Origin: Notamacropus eugenii
Taxonomy: Eukaryota > Chordata > Mammalia > Diprotodontia > Macropodidae
Assembly: GCF_028372415.1 (NCBI RefSeq)
Contig: NC_092877.1
Location: forward strand, 210,358,116 to 210,422,115
DNA length: 64,000 bases
Direction of reading: 5' to 3'
Positions 23,346 to 35,035 of the stretch are shown in pieces. Position numbers and translations under genes: made by a program. The stretch's first letter is position 1. Each line of letters starts with the position of its first letter. A model generated the notes under the pieces. That model was given only the letters and a program-made list of their open reading frames with translations, did not search any database and had not been told where the DNA came from.

Positions 23346-23539
23346 TATCTGTGACTGTGTTATTACAAAATGTAAAACTATAATATAGGGCAAAAGGGCA
23401 AGAAGTGTTAAGTAATACAAAGAAAGAAGTTAATTAATATGCAATTTGAATATATTAGTAGGTTAAGATGTAGAATCTTCCTTGACTGTCCCAGATTACA
23501 GTGAAAATACTCTCCTCCAAATTCCTAGGACACTTAAAC

Positions 23540-23725
23540 TGACTATTATTCAGTTCAGTTCAATAAAACCTCAATTATAATAACAAACTTCTACTTAACC
23601 TAAGATGTTCAAGGCATGTTAAGGACTGGGGATACAAAGACAAATGGCACATGACAAAGACAAATGATATGAATGATACAAATGACAGATTCCTTGCCCT
23701 CATGCGTTCTACATTCTGCTGCAAA
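23540..23725 (-). mobile_element. L2 LINE 3' end
   Basis: CTACTTAACCTAAGATGTTC, GGACTGGGGATACAAAGAC and TTCCTTGCCCTCATGCG are reversed L2 3' blocks. An ACAAATGACA-type short tandem lies inside. Confidence 0.7.
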
Positions 23726-23727
23726 CT

Positions 23728-23770
23728 CTCTCTCCTTCTTGGTCTCTCTCTCTCTGTCTTTCTTCTCTCA
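23728..23770. repeat. CT-rich low-complexity tract
   Basis: Interrupted CT dinucleotides. Confidence 0.8.
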
Positions 23771-24034
23771 TTATGAATGGTACTAAACTATAACCTCCAA
23801 GTGATAACAGACAGCATTTTATACACCCCTGTATTTTCAGAATCTAACTTATGGTCTTGAAGACAGTAGGCAACATTAACTGTTGGTTATTAATAGTAAT
23901 GAAGAGGATAGGGGGAATTTTGGAGCATCCCCAGTTGATCCTCAGTCCTATCAATATAGTCAGTGTGAAGTACTATAAAAAGAAACTTTCCCCAAATACT
24001 TGATAATTCTTCTGGTGATGCTTCTGGAGAATCA

Positions 24035-24215
24035 TTGAGGTGCACTGGAAAGAAAATTGGATGAGGAGCCAAAAGTCCTGGATTCCAGTCCTGGATAAGA
24101 CATTGGTTAACTGTGAGACTGTGGATAAGTAACAAAACCTCTTTGGTCCTCAGTTTCCTGGTTTGTAAAATGAAGAGTTGTAGTTTTAGCTTCAACATCT
24201 CTTACATATTTAAAA
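24035..24215 (+). mobile_element. CORE-SINE
   Basis: AAGTCCTGGATTCCAGTCC (box-B-like), CTGTGAGACTGTGGATAAG and CAGTTTCCTGGTTTGTAAAA give head, core and tail order. Confidence 0.75.
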
Positions 24216-24329
24216 TCTTGTGATTTCTTCCTGATTGTCAATCCAAACCATTATCATTCCTCTCACCAAACCAATAAATGTACTTATTGATCTACTTGTA
24301 TTTAATGTCAAGTTATAATCTATTTAATG

Positions 24330-24460
24330 ACTACCTTTATTTTCTATATAAATTGTGCCTTAAGTTACAAGTTTCTGGAAGGTAGAGACCACATATGTTC
24401 AATATACATTTATAGAACCTAGCACAATAATACCCACAAATAGATGCTTTGGCTAATGAC
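24330..24460 (+). mobile_element. L2 LINE 3' end
   Basis: AAGTTTCTGGAAGGTAGAGA, ATAGAACCTAGCACAATAAT and AGATGCTTTGGCTAATGAC: diverged L2 terminal motifs. Confidence 0.6.
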
Positions 24461-24464
24461 ATTT

Positions 24465-25040
24465 CTCTGCTGGATGATCCATCTGACAACAATCATGCAA
24501 TGGGAGATTGCAACAGATTCTTCTCACTATTCACTGGGCTTGTGGTTCTCTGATAAGTGCACAGTCTCAATAACACAAATCACAAAAATAATAAGATGAA
24601 CCAGGAGAAGGCACAATAAACATGTAGTGGCCATAAAGTACATAATCTTGGTCAAAGACAATGAGTGAAACAAACCCTGACTTGACAAGACATGGCATTC
24701 TGTTTATACTTTCTAAGGACTATATCCTTTTACCCCATGGAAGCTCATTCCTTTGGAGGCTCCATTTTTAATTGCCTCTAATCCACAAACCTAGAACACC
24801 CAAGTGGTCCGATAAAACCAAGTACTGAACATGCCATTGGGAAGGATCATATATCCATGATCATGGAAAAGAGACCCAGTCCCTCATACAGCAGAGTACA
24901 TGAGAACATCTAAGTGCATTGTTTCATCAACTTATTCTTCCCATGTACAGAGAGGCAACAAAGTTAAGCATTACTCAATATATAAGCTCTATAAAATTTA
25001 TAAAGTAGCAATATGCCTCTTAATGTTAAAGAATGGTTGC
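24465..25040. other. Unassigned non-coding sequence
   Basis: No recognised repeat, RNA gene or coding frame. Confidence 0.45.
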
Positions 25041-25044
25041 CATA

Positions 25045-25522
25045 GCTGTATTCAATTTAATAAACATTTATTATGCACCTATGATGAACAAGGCTTCATT
25101 CTTGGTACTGAAGATAAGACAGCAAATGAAAAGTAATCCTCTCTCCCCTCAAGGAGTTTACATGTTACAAGAGGATACAACATGCAAAGAGATACATAAA
25201 TAAGTCTAATTTGAGGCCTGACCACTTGTGCTAAGGCAAAGCAGTACAAGACGGAATAAACAGTTAAAGGTCATTTTTAGATGGAATGTACAAGTACAAA
25301 ACAAAATGTGAAATAATGTAGAATGAGAGGCTGAAGTCAGCTTGTGAAAAATTATAAATGCCAAACTGAAGTTTGTATTTCCTTCTTTAATTTACAGGGA
25401 GTTATTGAAGGTGCTTGAATAAGGGAAGGATATGGTAAGACTTGTGCTTTAGCAAAATTATATTCGTAACTACATGGAGGGTAGATTGGAAAGGGGAATA
25501 ATTAAAAGCATTTAGACTGACT
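25045..25522 (-). mobile_element. L2 LINE fragment interrupted by HAL1
   Basis: Reversed L2 blocks appear in order: TTAATAAACATTTATTATGC, CTCAAGGAGTTTACATG, TACAGGGAGTTATTGAAGG and GGAAGGATATGGTAAGACTT. It stops abruptly where HAL1 copy 1 begins, so L2 was the target. Confidence 0.75.
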
Positions 25523-25696
25523 TTGGGGGGCAAAGTTAAGATGGCAGAATAGAGAAGCATTCAGCCAAACTCTCTCAACATTTCCCTTCAAATACTTTAA
25601 AATAATGCCTCAGATAAAACTCTGAAGGGGCAGAGCCAACAATCGTTCAGAGTGAGACAGCATAGGAAGTCAGAAAGAGATAATTATGGCACAGAG

Positions 25697-26157
25697 GAGA
25701 AGGATGATCCACAGATGAATTTTTTTTTTTAACATTAACCAACTGAGACCCAAATAATAACTATGTATGCTAACTTCATAAGCCCTTGACTAATTGTCTC
25801 CACACTATTACTAAGAATTAAAGGACCCTAACTTATTGTTGTTGGTTTAAAGTCCTAAGCCTAATAGCTTAATTTTAGACTTAACCTTAGATGTTCCCCT
25901 ACCAACAATCTATAATTTAATAGATCTGGTATTAAGCTTAAAAACCTGTTGACTATAGGAAATTGCCAATAAGAGTAGGCACATTGCAGGGAAACAATAT
26001 CTCCCCAACTTCATGTCAGTTCCAGGCAGGAGTAGATTGTCAACTTGCATTCAGTGAGGCTTAAAGTCTGTCAGGTGTCAGTGGGGAAATTGAGTCAGGA
26101 GAATCCTACCTCAGCCCAGGCTGAACAGCCACTCTCCCACCAGAGAAGGATGATCCA
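25697..26157 (-). mobile_element. Unidentified retroposed insert with 15-bp target duplications
   Basis: The duplications GAGAAGGATGATCCA (25697-25711 and 26143-26157) are identical and enclose 431 bp. The left edge has eleven T, a poly(A) tail on the minus strand, as expected for L1-type retroposition. The body (about 410 bp) matches no SINE, LTR or gene I recognise. It interrupts the HAL1 5' UTR. Eight bases (CAGATGAA) lie between the duplication and the T-run and are unexplained; part may be a decayed extension of the duplication. Confidence 0.75.
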
Positions 26158-26829
26158 GAGACCATGAACATGAGTGGTGAGACTAGGTGGTGGTGACAGA
26201 AAGAGCAGCAATTTCAGGGGCTCTCAAGCCAGAGATGGTAAGGGAATCTGGCAACTGGTTAGAAAGAAATTGCAGATTACCCCTGTGTTAGTACTGTAAT
26301 CAGAACCAGACACTATTTGGCACCCTATCACCTGTACCCACTTCTGCATTATAGTTCAAGGGCAGAGAGGAACACCTTCAGTCCCTGAGGGGAAACTGTG
26401 TGGTAATTGCATTATTTATACCCAGTTCTGGGTCATAATTCAAGGGTGAAAAGCAGCACTTTTAGTTAAGAGGGAGTGGAAACCCTGAGAGTCAGTACAA
26501 CTTCTAGCCCCAAGGGATCAGGGACCTGAGGGACAATATCATTTCTGGTCCCAAGGGAGGAGGAGCCCTGGAGAGCAGTATTAATTTCAATCCCAAGGGG
26601 TCAGAGGCTCTTCCTGAGTATAGACCAGAGTGAAGACCAAAAGAGCAGTGATAACACCGCTTCCACCATCACACTACCTTGGAAATGCCAAAAACTTTCA
26701 AACTTCCAGAAATAGCTCTGAAAAAGGAAATGAAGAAAGTCTAAAGCTTAAGTCAAGATAGCCTTCCTCTCCTCCCACTGGGAACAAAGCCTTACATTAC
26801 TTTCCAAATCAAGAAATAGGTTAGAAAAA

Positions 26830-27949
26830 TGAACAAATAACAAAAAGAAGAACATAGCCATAAGAAGCATGAGATAGTGCAGAAGGAGGGTTCACCTCCC
26901 ACATAAAAGTACAAACACCAAATAGGCAGAAAAAATAAGTAAAATACAACAAAAAACTTGACTGATGAAATCTACTATGGCAAGATGGAGGATCAAGGCA
27001 CAAACTTGGAAGGTGACAACATTGTCAAAATGGCTACATGAGAAGCCTCAAAGAAAAATGTAAATTGGTCTTGGAAATTAGAACTTCTAGAAGAGCTTTA
27101 AAAGAATTTTTAAAAGCAAATTAGAGAATTAGAAGAAAAATTGGGGAAAGAAATTAATGTAATGCAAGAGAACCATGAAAAAAACTGGGTAAAAGAAATG
27201 AAAAATGGGAACAATATACGAAAATTCATTGAAGAAAACTGCTCCTTAAAAAAATAGAACTGGACAAATGGAACATAAGGTACAAAAGTTCACTAAAGAA
27301 AATAATTCCTTAAAAATTAGAATTGGGCAAGAGGAAACTAATGACTCCATAAGATATCAAGAAATGATAACAAAACCAAAAGAAAAAATATAAGAAAATG
27401 TGAAACTTTTCATTGGAAAAAAACAATTGACCTAGGTAATAGATCCAGGAGAGATGATTTAAGAATTAACTACATAACAGCCATGATCAAAAATCATGAA
27501 CATCCTATTTCAAGAAATTATCAAGAAAACCTGCCCTGATATCCTAGAACCAGATGGCAAAGTAGAAAATGAAAGAGTCCAGCAATTATCACCTGAAAGA
27601 GTTCTCAAAATGAAAACTCCCAGGAATATCATAGCCATGTCAAGCTTCCATGTCAAGGAGAAAATACTGCAAGTAGCCAGAAAGAAACAATTCAAATATC
27701 AGGGAGCCACAATCAAGATTACAAAGGATTTACCAGCTTTTACCTTAAAGAATGAGAGGCTTGGAATATGATATTGCAGAAGGCAAAGAAGTTAAGATTA
27801 CAAACAAGGATCCAGCAAAAGTGAGTATAATCCTTCATGGAATAAAAGAGACACTTAACAAAATAGAAGATTTTCAGGGATTCCTGATTAAAAGACCAGA
27901 ACTGAATAGAAAATTGGATCTTCAAAAACAAGACTCAAGAGAAACATAA
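26830..27949 (+). pseudogene. HAL1 copy 1 ORF1 remnant
   Basis: An RNA-binding ORF1p-like protein, broken. The start region is followed by Lys/Glu-rich coiled-coil sequence with many stops. The RRM-to-CTD part remains readable in two frames: ILFQEIIKKTCPDILEPDG and later FLIKRPELNRKLDLQ. The second overlaps the first by 20 bases in another frame, so there is a frameshift near 27760. It corresponds to the L1 ORF1 RRM and C-terminal domain, which binds nucleic acid. Confidence 0.82.
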
Positions 27950-28705
27950 AAAGGTTAAAAAATAAATAAGAGAAAACATAAGAGATTCAGTAATGTTAAA
28001 CTGTACATATTCCTACATAGCAAGATGATATTTGTAACTTTTAAGAACTTTATCACTCTAAAGGCAATTAGAGGGAGTATATATATAGATAGAGGGTTCA
28101 GGTATGAGATGACTATGATGGGATGATACTAAAAAATTAATGGGAGGGATGGAGCCAAGATGGCAGAGCAACAGTACAGACTTACTAGTGCTCTTCCCCC
28201 AAACACAATCAAATACCTCTAAAAAATGACTTCAAACAAATTCTGGAGCTACAGAATCCATAGAATGACAGAGTGAAGCAAATCTCCAGCCCAAGATAGC
28301 CTGGAATGTTGCTGGTAAGTTTCTATTGCTAGTGGAGTGCAGTGCAATGTGGGCCATCCTGGCACAGACAAAATCTGAGCAGGCCTTGGGGGGACTGAAT
28401 GTCGGGTGTGTCATGACTCCAAAACCCTGAGGACAAATTGGAAGGTCAGTGGAAAAAACCTGTGGGACCTGCGTAAGAGAATAGAGTTGTTGGTCTCCAG
28501 CTCCAGGACAGCTGAGGGGATGAAGGAGCCCATGGAGGAGGAACTTGTGGCAGCAGCATCAGGGGCAGGGACAGACTGTGTCAGGAGTTCTAGGTGTACA
28601 GATTGTGGGGGGAATCAAGCAGCTGACAGTACACCCCTCTACTCCTAAGGAAAGCAGAGAACTACCTTAACAAAGAGCTCAAAAGCCAAGTAAATAGCTG
28701 GGGAA

Positions 28706-29760
28706 ATGAGCAAAAACCAGAAAAAGAATCAGACTATAGAATCTTACTTTAGTGACAAGGAAGATCAAAGTATACAAACAGAAGACAACAAAGTCAAAGT
28801 TCCTGTGTCCAAAGCCTCCAAGAAAAATATGAATTGGTCCATGGAAGAACTCAAAAAGGATTTCTCAAGTAAGAGAAAGAGAGGAAAAATTGGAAAGAAA
28901 AATAGGAGTGATGCAAGAAAATAATGAAAAATAAGTCAATTGCTTGCTAAAGGAGACCCCAAAAAATGCTGAAGAAAATAACACTTTAAAAATAGACTAA
29001 CCCAAATGACAAAAGAGATACAAAAACTCAATGAGGAGAAGAATGTTCTAAAAAGCACAATTGGCCGGAGGGAAAAGGAGGTCCAAAAGCTCACTGAAGA
29101 AATGAATACCTTAAAAATAAGAATGGAGCAAATGGAAACTAATAACTTTATGAAAAATCAAGAAATTATAAAGCAAAACCAAAAGAATAAAAAAAAATAG
29201 AAGACAATGTGAAATATCTCATTGGAAAAGCAACTGACCTGGAAAGTAGATCCAGGAGAGACAATTTAAAAATTATGGGACTACCTGAAAGCCATGATAA
29301 AAAAAAAAGAGCCTTAGACATCATCTTTCAAGAAATTATCAAGGAAAATTACCCTGATATTGTAGATCCAGAGGGTAAAATAGATATTGAAAGAATCCAC
29401 CAATCACCTCCTGAAAGAGATCCCAAAAACAAAACTGCTAGGAATATTGTAGCCAAATTCCAAAGCTCCTAGGTCAAGGAGAAAATATTGCAGGCAGCCA
29501 GAAAGAAACAATTTGAGTATTGTGGAAATACAATCAGGATAACACAAGATCTAGCAGCTTCTACATTAATGAATCCCAGGGTTTAGAATATGGTATTCCA
29601 TAAGTCAAAGGAACTAGGATTAAAACCAAGAATCACCTACCCAGCAAAACTGAATATAATACTTCAGGGGAAAAAATTGTCATTCAATGAAATAGAGGAC
29701 TTTCAAGCATTCTTGCTGAAAAGACCAGAGCTGAATAGAAAATTTGATTTTCAAACATGA
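28706..29760 (+). pseudogene. HAL1 copy 2 ORF1 remnant
   Basis: About 350 codons, close to the usual L1 ORF1p length (338 in human). N-terminal part 28706-28924 is basic. Residues from about 100 to 165 (29006-29200) form a coiled coil rich in Lys/Glu/Leu. The RRM (NLKIMGLPESHD) and CTD (PRITYPAKLN, FLLKRPELNRKFDFQ) lie in another frame from 29209. Breaks: stops after 28924, at 29470-29472 and 29584-29586, and a frameshift near 29200. The product would have been a nucleic-acid-binding trimer; this copy is dead. Confidence 0.88.
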
Positions 29761-30748
29761 GAAGCAAGAGAAGAAAGAAAAGGTAAACAGGAAAGAGAAG
29801 TCATAAAGGACTTACTACAGTTGAACTGTTTACATTCCTACATGGAAAGATCGTATTTATAATTCTTGAGACTTTTCTCAGTACCAGAGTCACTGGAGGA
29901 ATTATATACATATAGACAAAGGGCACAGGGTGAGTTGAATAGGAAGGGATGATATCTAAAAAAATAAAGGAGTGAGAGAGGACTATATTGGGAGAAGAAA
30001 GGGAAAAATAGAATGGGGCAAATTATCTCTCACATAAAAAAGGCAAGAAAAACATTTTACAATGGAAGGGAAGAGAGAGGGGGTGAGAGGGAAAAAGTGA
30101 ACCTTACTCTCATCACATTTGACTTAAAGAGGGAATAATATTCATACTCAATTTGCTATGAAAATCTATCTACCACTACAGGAAAGCAGGGGAGAAGGGT
30201 ATAAGTGAGGGCTAGAGGAATAAGAGAAGGAAGAGCAAATGGGAGGAGGGCATAATTAGAAGTAAATACTTTTGGAGGAGGGAGAGGGTCAAAAGAGAAA
30301 ACAGAATAAATGAGGGGGGGTAAGATAGGATGTAGGGAGATATAGTTAGTCTTTTACAACATAACTATTACGGAAGTCTTTTGCATAACTACACACGTAT
30401 AACCTATATTGCACTGCTTGCCTTCTCAGTGGGGATGGGTGGGGAGGGAGAAAGGGAGAGAAGTTGGAACTCAAAGTATTAAAAATGAATGTTAAAAATT
30501 GTTTTTACATGCAACTGGGAAATAAGATACACAGGCAATGGGGTATGGAAATCTGTCTTGTCTTCCAAGTAAAAAGACAGGATGGGAATAAGAGAAGAAA
30601 GGGGTGTCACAGAAGGGAGGACAGATTGGGGGCAAAGGGGTAATCAAAATGCATACTGTCTTGGGATGGGTGGAGGGGAGAGGTGGGGAGAAAATTTGGA
30701 ACTCAAAATCTTGTGGAAATAAATATTAAACACCAAAAATAAATTAAA
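29761..30748 (+). other. HAL1 ORF2-less 3' region
   Basis: Purine-rich, with GGGAGGG-type runs and no frame longer than a few dozen codons. Its first 200 bp align by eye with the sequence after ORF1 in copy 1 (CTACATAGCAAGATGATATT against CTACATGGAAAGATCGTATT; GGGATGATA in both), so both copies share the same ORF2-less structure. This shows that loss of ORF2 belongs to the family and is not a deletion in one copy. Confidence 0.8.
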
Positions 30749-30986
30749 TTTTTTAATTAATTAATTATTTTTAATTTTTTTTTTAATGTTCTACAATCAC
30801 TACCATAAAACCTAGATTTTTACCCCTCTATACCTACCCCACCCCCACCCCACTCTCTCCCCAAGATGGCATACAATTCTGTATAGGATCTACATATACT
30901 TTCCTATTGAATACATTTTCACTATAGTCACGCTATGCAGAATAACTAAAATAAATGGAAGAAATCATATAATAAATCAAAACATA

Positions 30987-31017
<31 letters not shown>

Positions 31018-31813
31018 TACGTACAAACATGATCTGCTACATTCTGCGAATGAATTCCATAGTTCTTTCTCTGAGTGTGGAAGGCATTTTGCCTTAGAAA
31101 ACCATTGGGAATTTTTTTTTAAGTTCTTGCGTTATTACAAAGTTCCAAGTCTACCAGAAAAAACTCTCGCACACTGTGGTCGTTGCTGTGCACAAAGTTC
31201 TCCTGGTTCTGCTCCTTTCACTCAGCATCAGATCATGTAAGTCCTTCCAGGCCTCCCTGAAGTCTTCTTGTTCATCATTTCTTATGGTGCAATAGTACTC
31301 CATTACATTCATATACCATAATTTATTCAGCCATTCCCCAATTGATGGGCATCCCCTTGATTTCCAGTTTTTGGCAACTACAAAGAGTGCTGCTATAAAT
31401 ATTTTTGTACATGTGGGACCCTTTCCCATTATTTATGATCTCTTGGGGATACAGTCCTAGCAGCGATATTGCTGGATCAAAGGGCATGCATATTTTTGTA
31501 GCCCTTTGGGCATCGTTCAAAACCACTCTCCAGAATGGTTGGATGAGCTCACAGCTCCACCAACAATGAATTAGTGTGCCAACTCTCCCACATCCTCTCC
31601 AACATTTATCATTTTCTTGTTCTGTCATGTTTGCCAATCTTATAGGTGTGATGTGGTACCTCAGAGTTGTTTTGATTTACATCTCTCTAATCAAAAGTGA
31701 TTTAGAGCATTTTTTCATATGATTATAGATAACTTTAATTTCTTCCTCTGAAAATTGCCTGTTCATATCCTTTGACCATTTATCAATTGGGGAATGACTT
31801 GTAAATAAATTAA
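30738..31813 (-). mobile_element. 5'-truncated L1 LINE with probable target duplication
   Basis: AAATAAATTAA occurs at both edges (30738-30748, 31803-31813) and fits an 11-bp target duplication. It is AT-rich, so caution is needed. Between them lie a T-rich tail, a 3' UTR with a CA run (30989-31018), and ORF2 antisense up to CATTTATCAATTGGGGAATG. The L1 landed tail-to-tail in the HAL1 copy 2 tail. Confidence 0.85.
31151..31637 (-). pseudogene. L1 ORF2 C-terminal remnant
   Basis: Two overlapping open pieces (104 and 92 codons) give the cysteine-rich end of L1 ORF2p: HCWWSCELIQPFW, PFDPAISLLGLYP, CPSIGEWLNKLWYM and EYYCTIRNDEQ. A frameshift between 31323 and 31429 separates them. Endonuclease and reverse transcriptase domains are absent. 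It is the best-preserved LINE protein piece in the window. Confidence 0.92.
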
Positions 31814-31825
31814 TCTTTAAAAAAG

Positions 31826-32150
31826 AATCTAACTTACTTCTATTAGTGCTACAATAAACCTTGCTACTTCAACTGAAAAAAAAATAAAATACATATTTAC
31901 CTTCTTTGTAGGCAGATGATCAGAAAAGACCAAATGTAGTGACAATCAACTAGTTTTTGTTAATCTTTTACAATTACTTAATGATGCTGTAGAGTTGTGC
32001 ACAAAAGGTCAATAGTCTTTCCTAAATTATGTACAAGTAAAATTGGTCTTATAGCCATTAATTAAAACCGTGTTATTGTTATATGACTCTGATTCCTAGA
32101 TTCACAAACACCTGTGCTCAGTATTAGCAACTGTAATGACAAAGTCAAGA
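31826..32150. other. Unassigned non-coding sequence
   Basis: No repeat recognised beyond an A-rich run near 31880. No coding frame. Confidence 0.4.
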
Positions 32151-32154
32151 GGAA

Positions 32155-32395
32155 ACACACTGTAATAGATATAGTTGTCCTTGGAGTCAGAAACTTCTAG
32201 GTTCAAGTCTTGCTCCTCATACAAGTTGTGTGACCTTGGTCAACTCACTTAATCTTTCAATGCCCTAAGAAACTCTCTAAGTCTGCTTACTACAATTTAG
32301 TTGCTAATCTGCTTCAATGGAGGGGGATTCTAGAAGTTACTTATACTGATTGAAGTAACAGTCCTGGAAAACACCCAAAGTTAATGTGAAGTTCC
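32155..32395 (+). mobile_element. CORE-SINE with WSINE1-type tail
   Basis: CTTGGAGTCAGAAACTTCTA and GGTTCAAGTCTTGCTCC are the head. GTGTGACCTTGGTCAACTCA is the core, and GCTAATCTGCTTCAATGGAG with GATTGAAGTAACAGTCC is the tail also seen at 62.7 kb. Confidence 0.8.
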
Positions 32396-34780
32396 AATAT
32401 GCAACAGTCATCTGTCAAAATTACAATGGGCAATATGCCATGTGTATGCCATGTCCTTTAATGAAAGCAAGTGATTTTATCCTTTTCCTATTTGGAAAAA
32501 TGTCTAACCCGGTGAACAGTTAGGGTCCACAGGAAAGTAGAAATGAAAGCTTTCAGTCACTTGATTTCAACTATTTTTCATCAGATTTTCTGGAAGTAAA
32601 ATGATTTTTATACCTTTCTAATACCATGTTGTGACAATGCATCTACTGCAAGCAGGCAAACTAAGAAAACTCAAGATCTGAAAACTCCATAGTTTTCTGA
32701 TCAACTCCATCAGATGATACAAAAGAGACTAAGTGTACAAATATTTTTCATAGCTAGTTTGTCTTTACTATTCCAAAGGTCATTAGCAAGACTCACTCCC
32801 TTTAACACCCTATCCCATCACCCTTGCACTAATTTACTCTAACAGAAATTTGAGTCTCAGACCAGATCTTTTCTATTCTAGAGTAGTTTTTGAACATGAC
32901 ATCAAAAACATACAAGGGAAAAGATGTTAATGCAGCTTTCTCTTTCAAATTATTCCTTAAGATTTTAAGGCAAGTAATCTTCTGAAAAGAATACTATGTT
33001 GGAAGTTAGTTCTACTTCACTGCAATCTTGGGTAAGATATTGGGGTATCATAAATGATATGGGGGGATAAAAATAAATTGGTCCTATAAACTGAATCCCA
33101 TGGTTTTTTTTTTTTTAATTTGTTTGCTTGTTTTCTCTAACATCCTACGATCTGCAAAGGTTTAAACCATCAGGATGGTTTAAAATGGAAAAGGATCATA
33201 TCTTATTTTCACCATTATATTTATAGGAGACTGGAAAAGGCTTAGGGAGTAGATTCAGAATCATGCTAAGTGATGGATAACTTATTTGAAAAGATTTTAT
33301 GTACACTTCTAGGCAACCTGTTATTTTATCATGGATGGCTCATTCACAGTTAATAAGAGTCAGATCACCAAGCATATAGTTCCAGTCACTCTCCAATATA
33401 AGTATACATCCAATAAGTATAGATTTGGGGAGTGTTGAAGTATGGAACAATTACCAATTTCAGTTGACTTTACCAGGGATCATTTAACTCTTTGGTAAGG
33501 AGGCCTTCAGTACTACTATAAACCACAGTAACTAAGAAAGTCGTATATAGCTTTGGTTCTTCAGGGAAGACTTAGTCTCTGTTTTTTGAACCAACTTTTT
33601 TCCTCTATAAAATCAAATTTTTTTCTGTTATAAAGTGACAAGATCATATGTGTTGCCCAAGTGGACCAAAACATTTTAGCTCATAGCTGTTACATAACAT
33701 TATTAGTAAAATAGATATAACTGAAGTTCACTTTTGGTCATTCCATACAAGGACTTTACATTTCCCAGCTGAAATATTTAAAGCAACAATGTACATATTT
33801 TCAAGTCATTTTTTAAAAGTGTCAATTGGTATATTTATTATTATCTTTTGAAAATTTCAGGGTGGGGGGAAGGAAAGAGAATTTTTCCCTCCCTGGGAAA
33901 TATTTTCAGAAGTTCTCAACTTTAGTTATTAGCAAAAAAGGCTTAAAAATTAACAGTCCTGTTCACTGTGAGTGTGGATCAGTATGCCTGAGTATATCAG
34001 TATTTGAATTGTCAACTCTTAAAAATAAATGGATAGCTATGACGAAGGTCCAAGAGAGATAGCAAGTCGACAAATCTTAATCTAGTTTCATACAACCTTA
34101 TGTACAAGACTGCTCTGTTGCTTGTGGTCAACAGCTTCTTGTCAAAGTGGGTCTAGTAAACCAAAGACAGAAATGGAAAGAATTTATTACTTCAGGAAAC
34201 TTAACTGTATGGTTGTTGTTTTATGGATGTGTAGTTCATATCTACACCACGAGACTACAAAAGTTCAAAGCTAGAGAGTCCATTCCCTTCAGCTCCTCCC
34301 AATCCAATCCCATGTTTCTAATTAGTATTTTTCTGTACAAAAAAGAATATTGATTAGACCTAGAGACCATAAATATGATTTTTTTATAATTCATTCAAGG
34401 TATCTAAATATACTTATGTCAGATATTCATAGGTAAAAATGAACAAGATTACACATTATTTATTCAGAGAATCTTAGCACTAGAATGTTTTGGGGAAGAG
34501 GGGAGAGATTATGCTGTTTATTGTTTCTTAGACTAGTAAAACACAAATATTTCCTACTGTGGACCACTAAAATTGATCGTAAGGAGACTGAGAATTTTAC
34601 TAACCAAAATACAATACCAAAATACTAAGGCTTTGCATTTGACAGATAAGATAAAAAAAGAAAAGAAACCAGAATGCAGACTAAGCAAGTGAAGAGCGCT
34701 GACCTGGCCCTCTACGTCACCATTTGTGCTTCATCAAACTCATTTGCAGCTAAGCAATAGAGGATCCGTGAAGTATCCAG
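32396..34780. other. Repeat-poor unassigned sequence
   Basis: About 2.4 kb without a recognised repeat except a T-run near 33110. Frames below 80 codons with no domain. May include conserved non-coding DNA; not testable here. Confidence 0.35.
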
Positions 34781-34784
34781 GAGA

Positions 34785-35035
34785 AGTGTTATGGTTGAGT
34801 CCTTTCACTTGTGTACTCATTTGGGGTTTTCTTGACAAAAATACTGGAGTGGTTTGCCATTTCCTTCTCCAGATCATTTTAGAGATGAGGAAACTCACAA
34901 ACAGGGTTAAGTGACTTGCCCAGGGTCACAAAACTAGTAAGTGTCTGAGGCCAAATTTGAACTCAGAAAGATGAGTCTTCCTGACTTCAGGCCTGACCAC
35001 TCTATCCACTTTTGCACCTAGCTTCCCTGTACCTG
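34785..35035 (-). mobile_element. MAR1-like CORE-SINE, near full length
   Basis: Reversed order: TTTGGGGTTTTCTTGACAAA, GAGTGGTTTGCCATTTCC, ACAAACAGGGTTAAGTGACT, GGCCAAATTTGAACTCAG and GATGAGTCTTCCTGACTTC. Confidence 0.9.

Larger units (their letters stand above)
25524..28140 (+). mobile_element. HAL1 (half-L1) LINE, copy 1
   Basis: The element starts with an L1-type 5' end (GTTAAGATGGCAGAATAGAG, containing a YY1-like AAGATGGC core). It has about 1.3 kb of 5' UTR with imperfect 'CCCAAGGG' units, a decayed ORF1, and then the first part of a non-coding 3' region. No ORF2 sequence follows ORF1, the defining feature of HAL1. A 431-bp retroposed insert sits in the 5' UTR. The 3' region is cut where HAL1 copy 2 starts. 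Confidence 0.82.
28142..31825 (+). mobile_element. HAL1 (half-L1) LINE, copy 2, near full length
   Basis: The 5' end GGAGCCAAGATGGCAGAGC resembles mammalian L1 5' ends and includes the YY1-like CCAAGATGGC. Order: about 560 bp 5' UTR, ORF1, about 1 kb purine-rich non-coding 3' region, then terminal GAACTCAAAATCTTGTGG and an A/T-rich tail reached near 30748. The distal tail probably resumes at 31803-31825 after a minus-strand L1. No ORF2 is present. It lies in the 3' region of copy 1, in the same orientation. Confidence 0.85.

Noticed and set aside
27496..29472. Host coiled-coil protein genes
   Set aside because: The frames are the ORF1 remnants of two HAL1 elements: an L1-type 5' UTR precedes them, and RRM and CTD signatures are present.
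31151..31637. A host reverse-transcriptase-like gene
   Set aside because: The protein is the C-terminal end of L1 ORF2 with a frameshift, antisense in a 5'-truncated L1.
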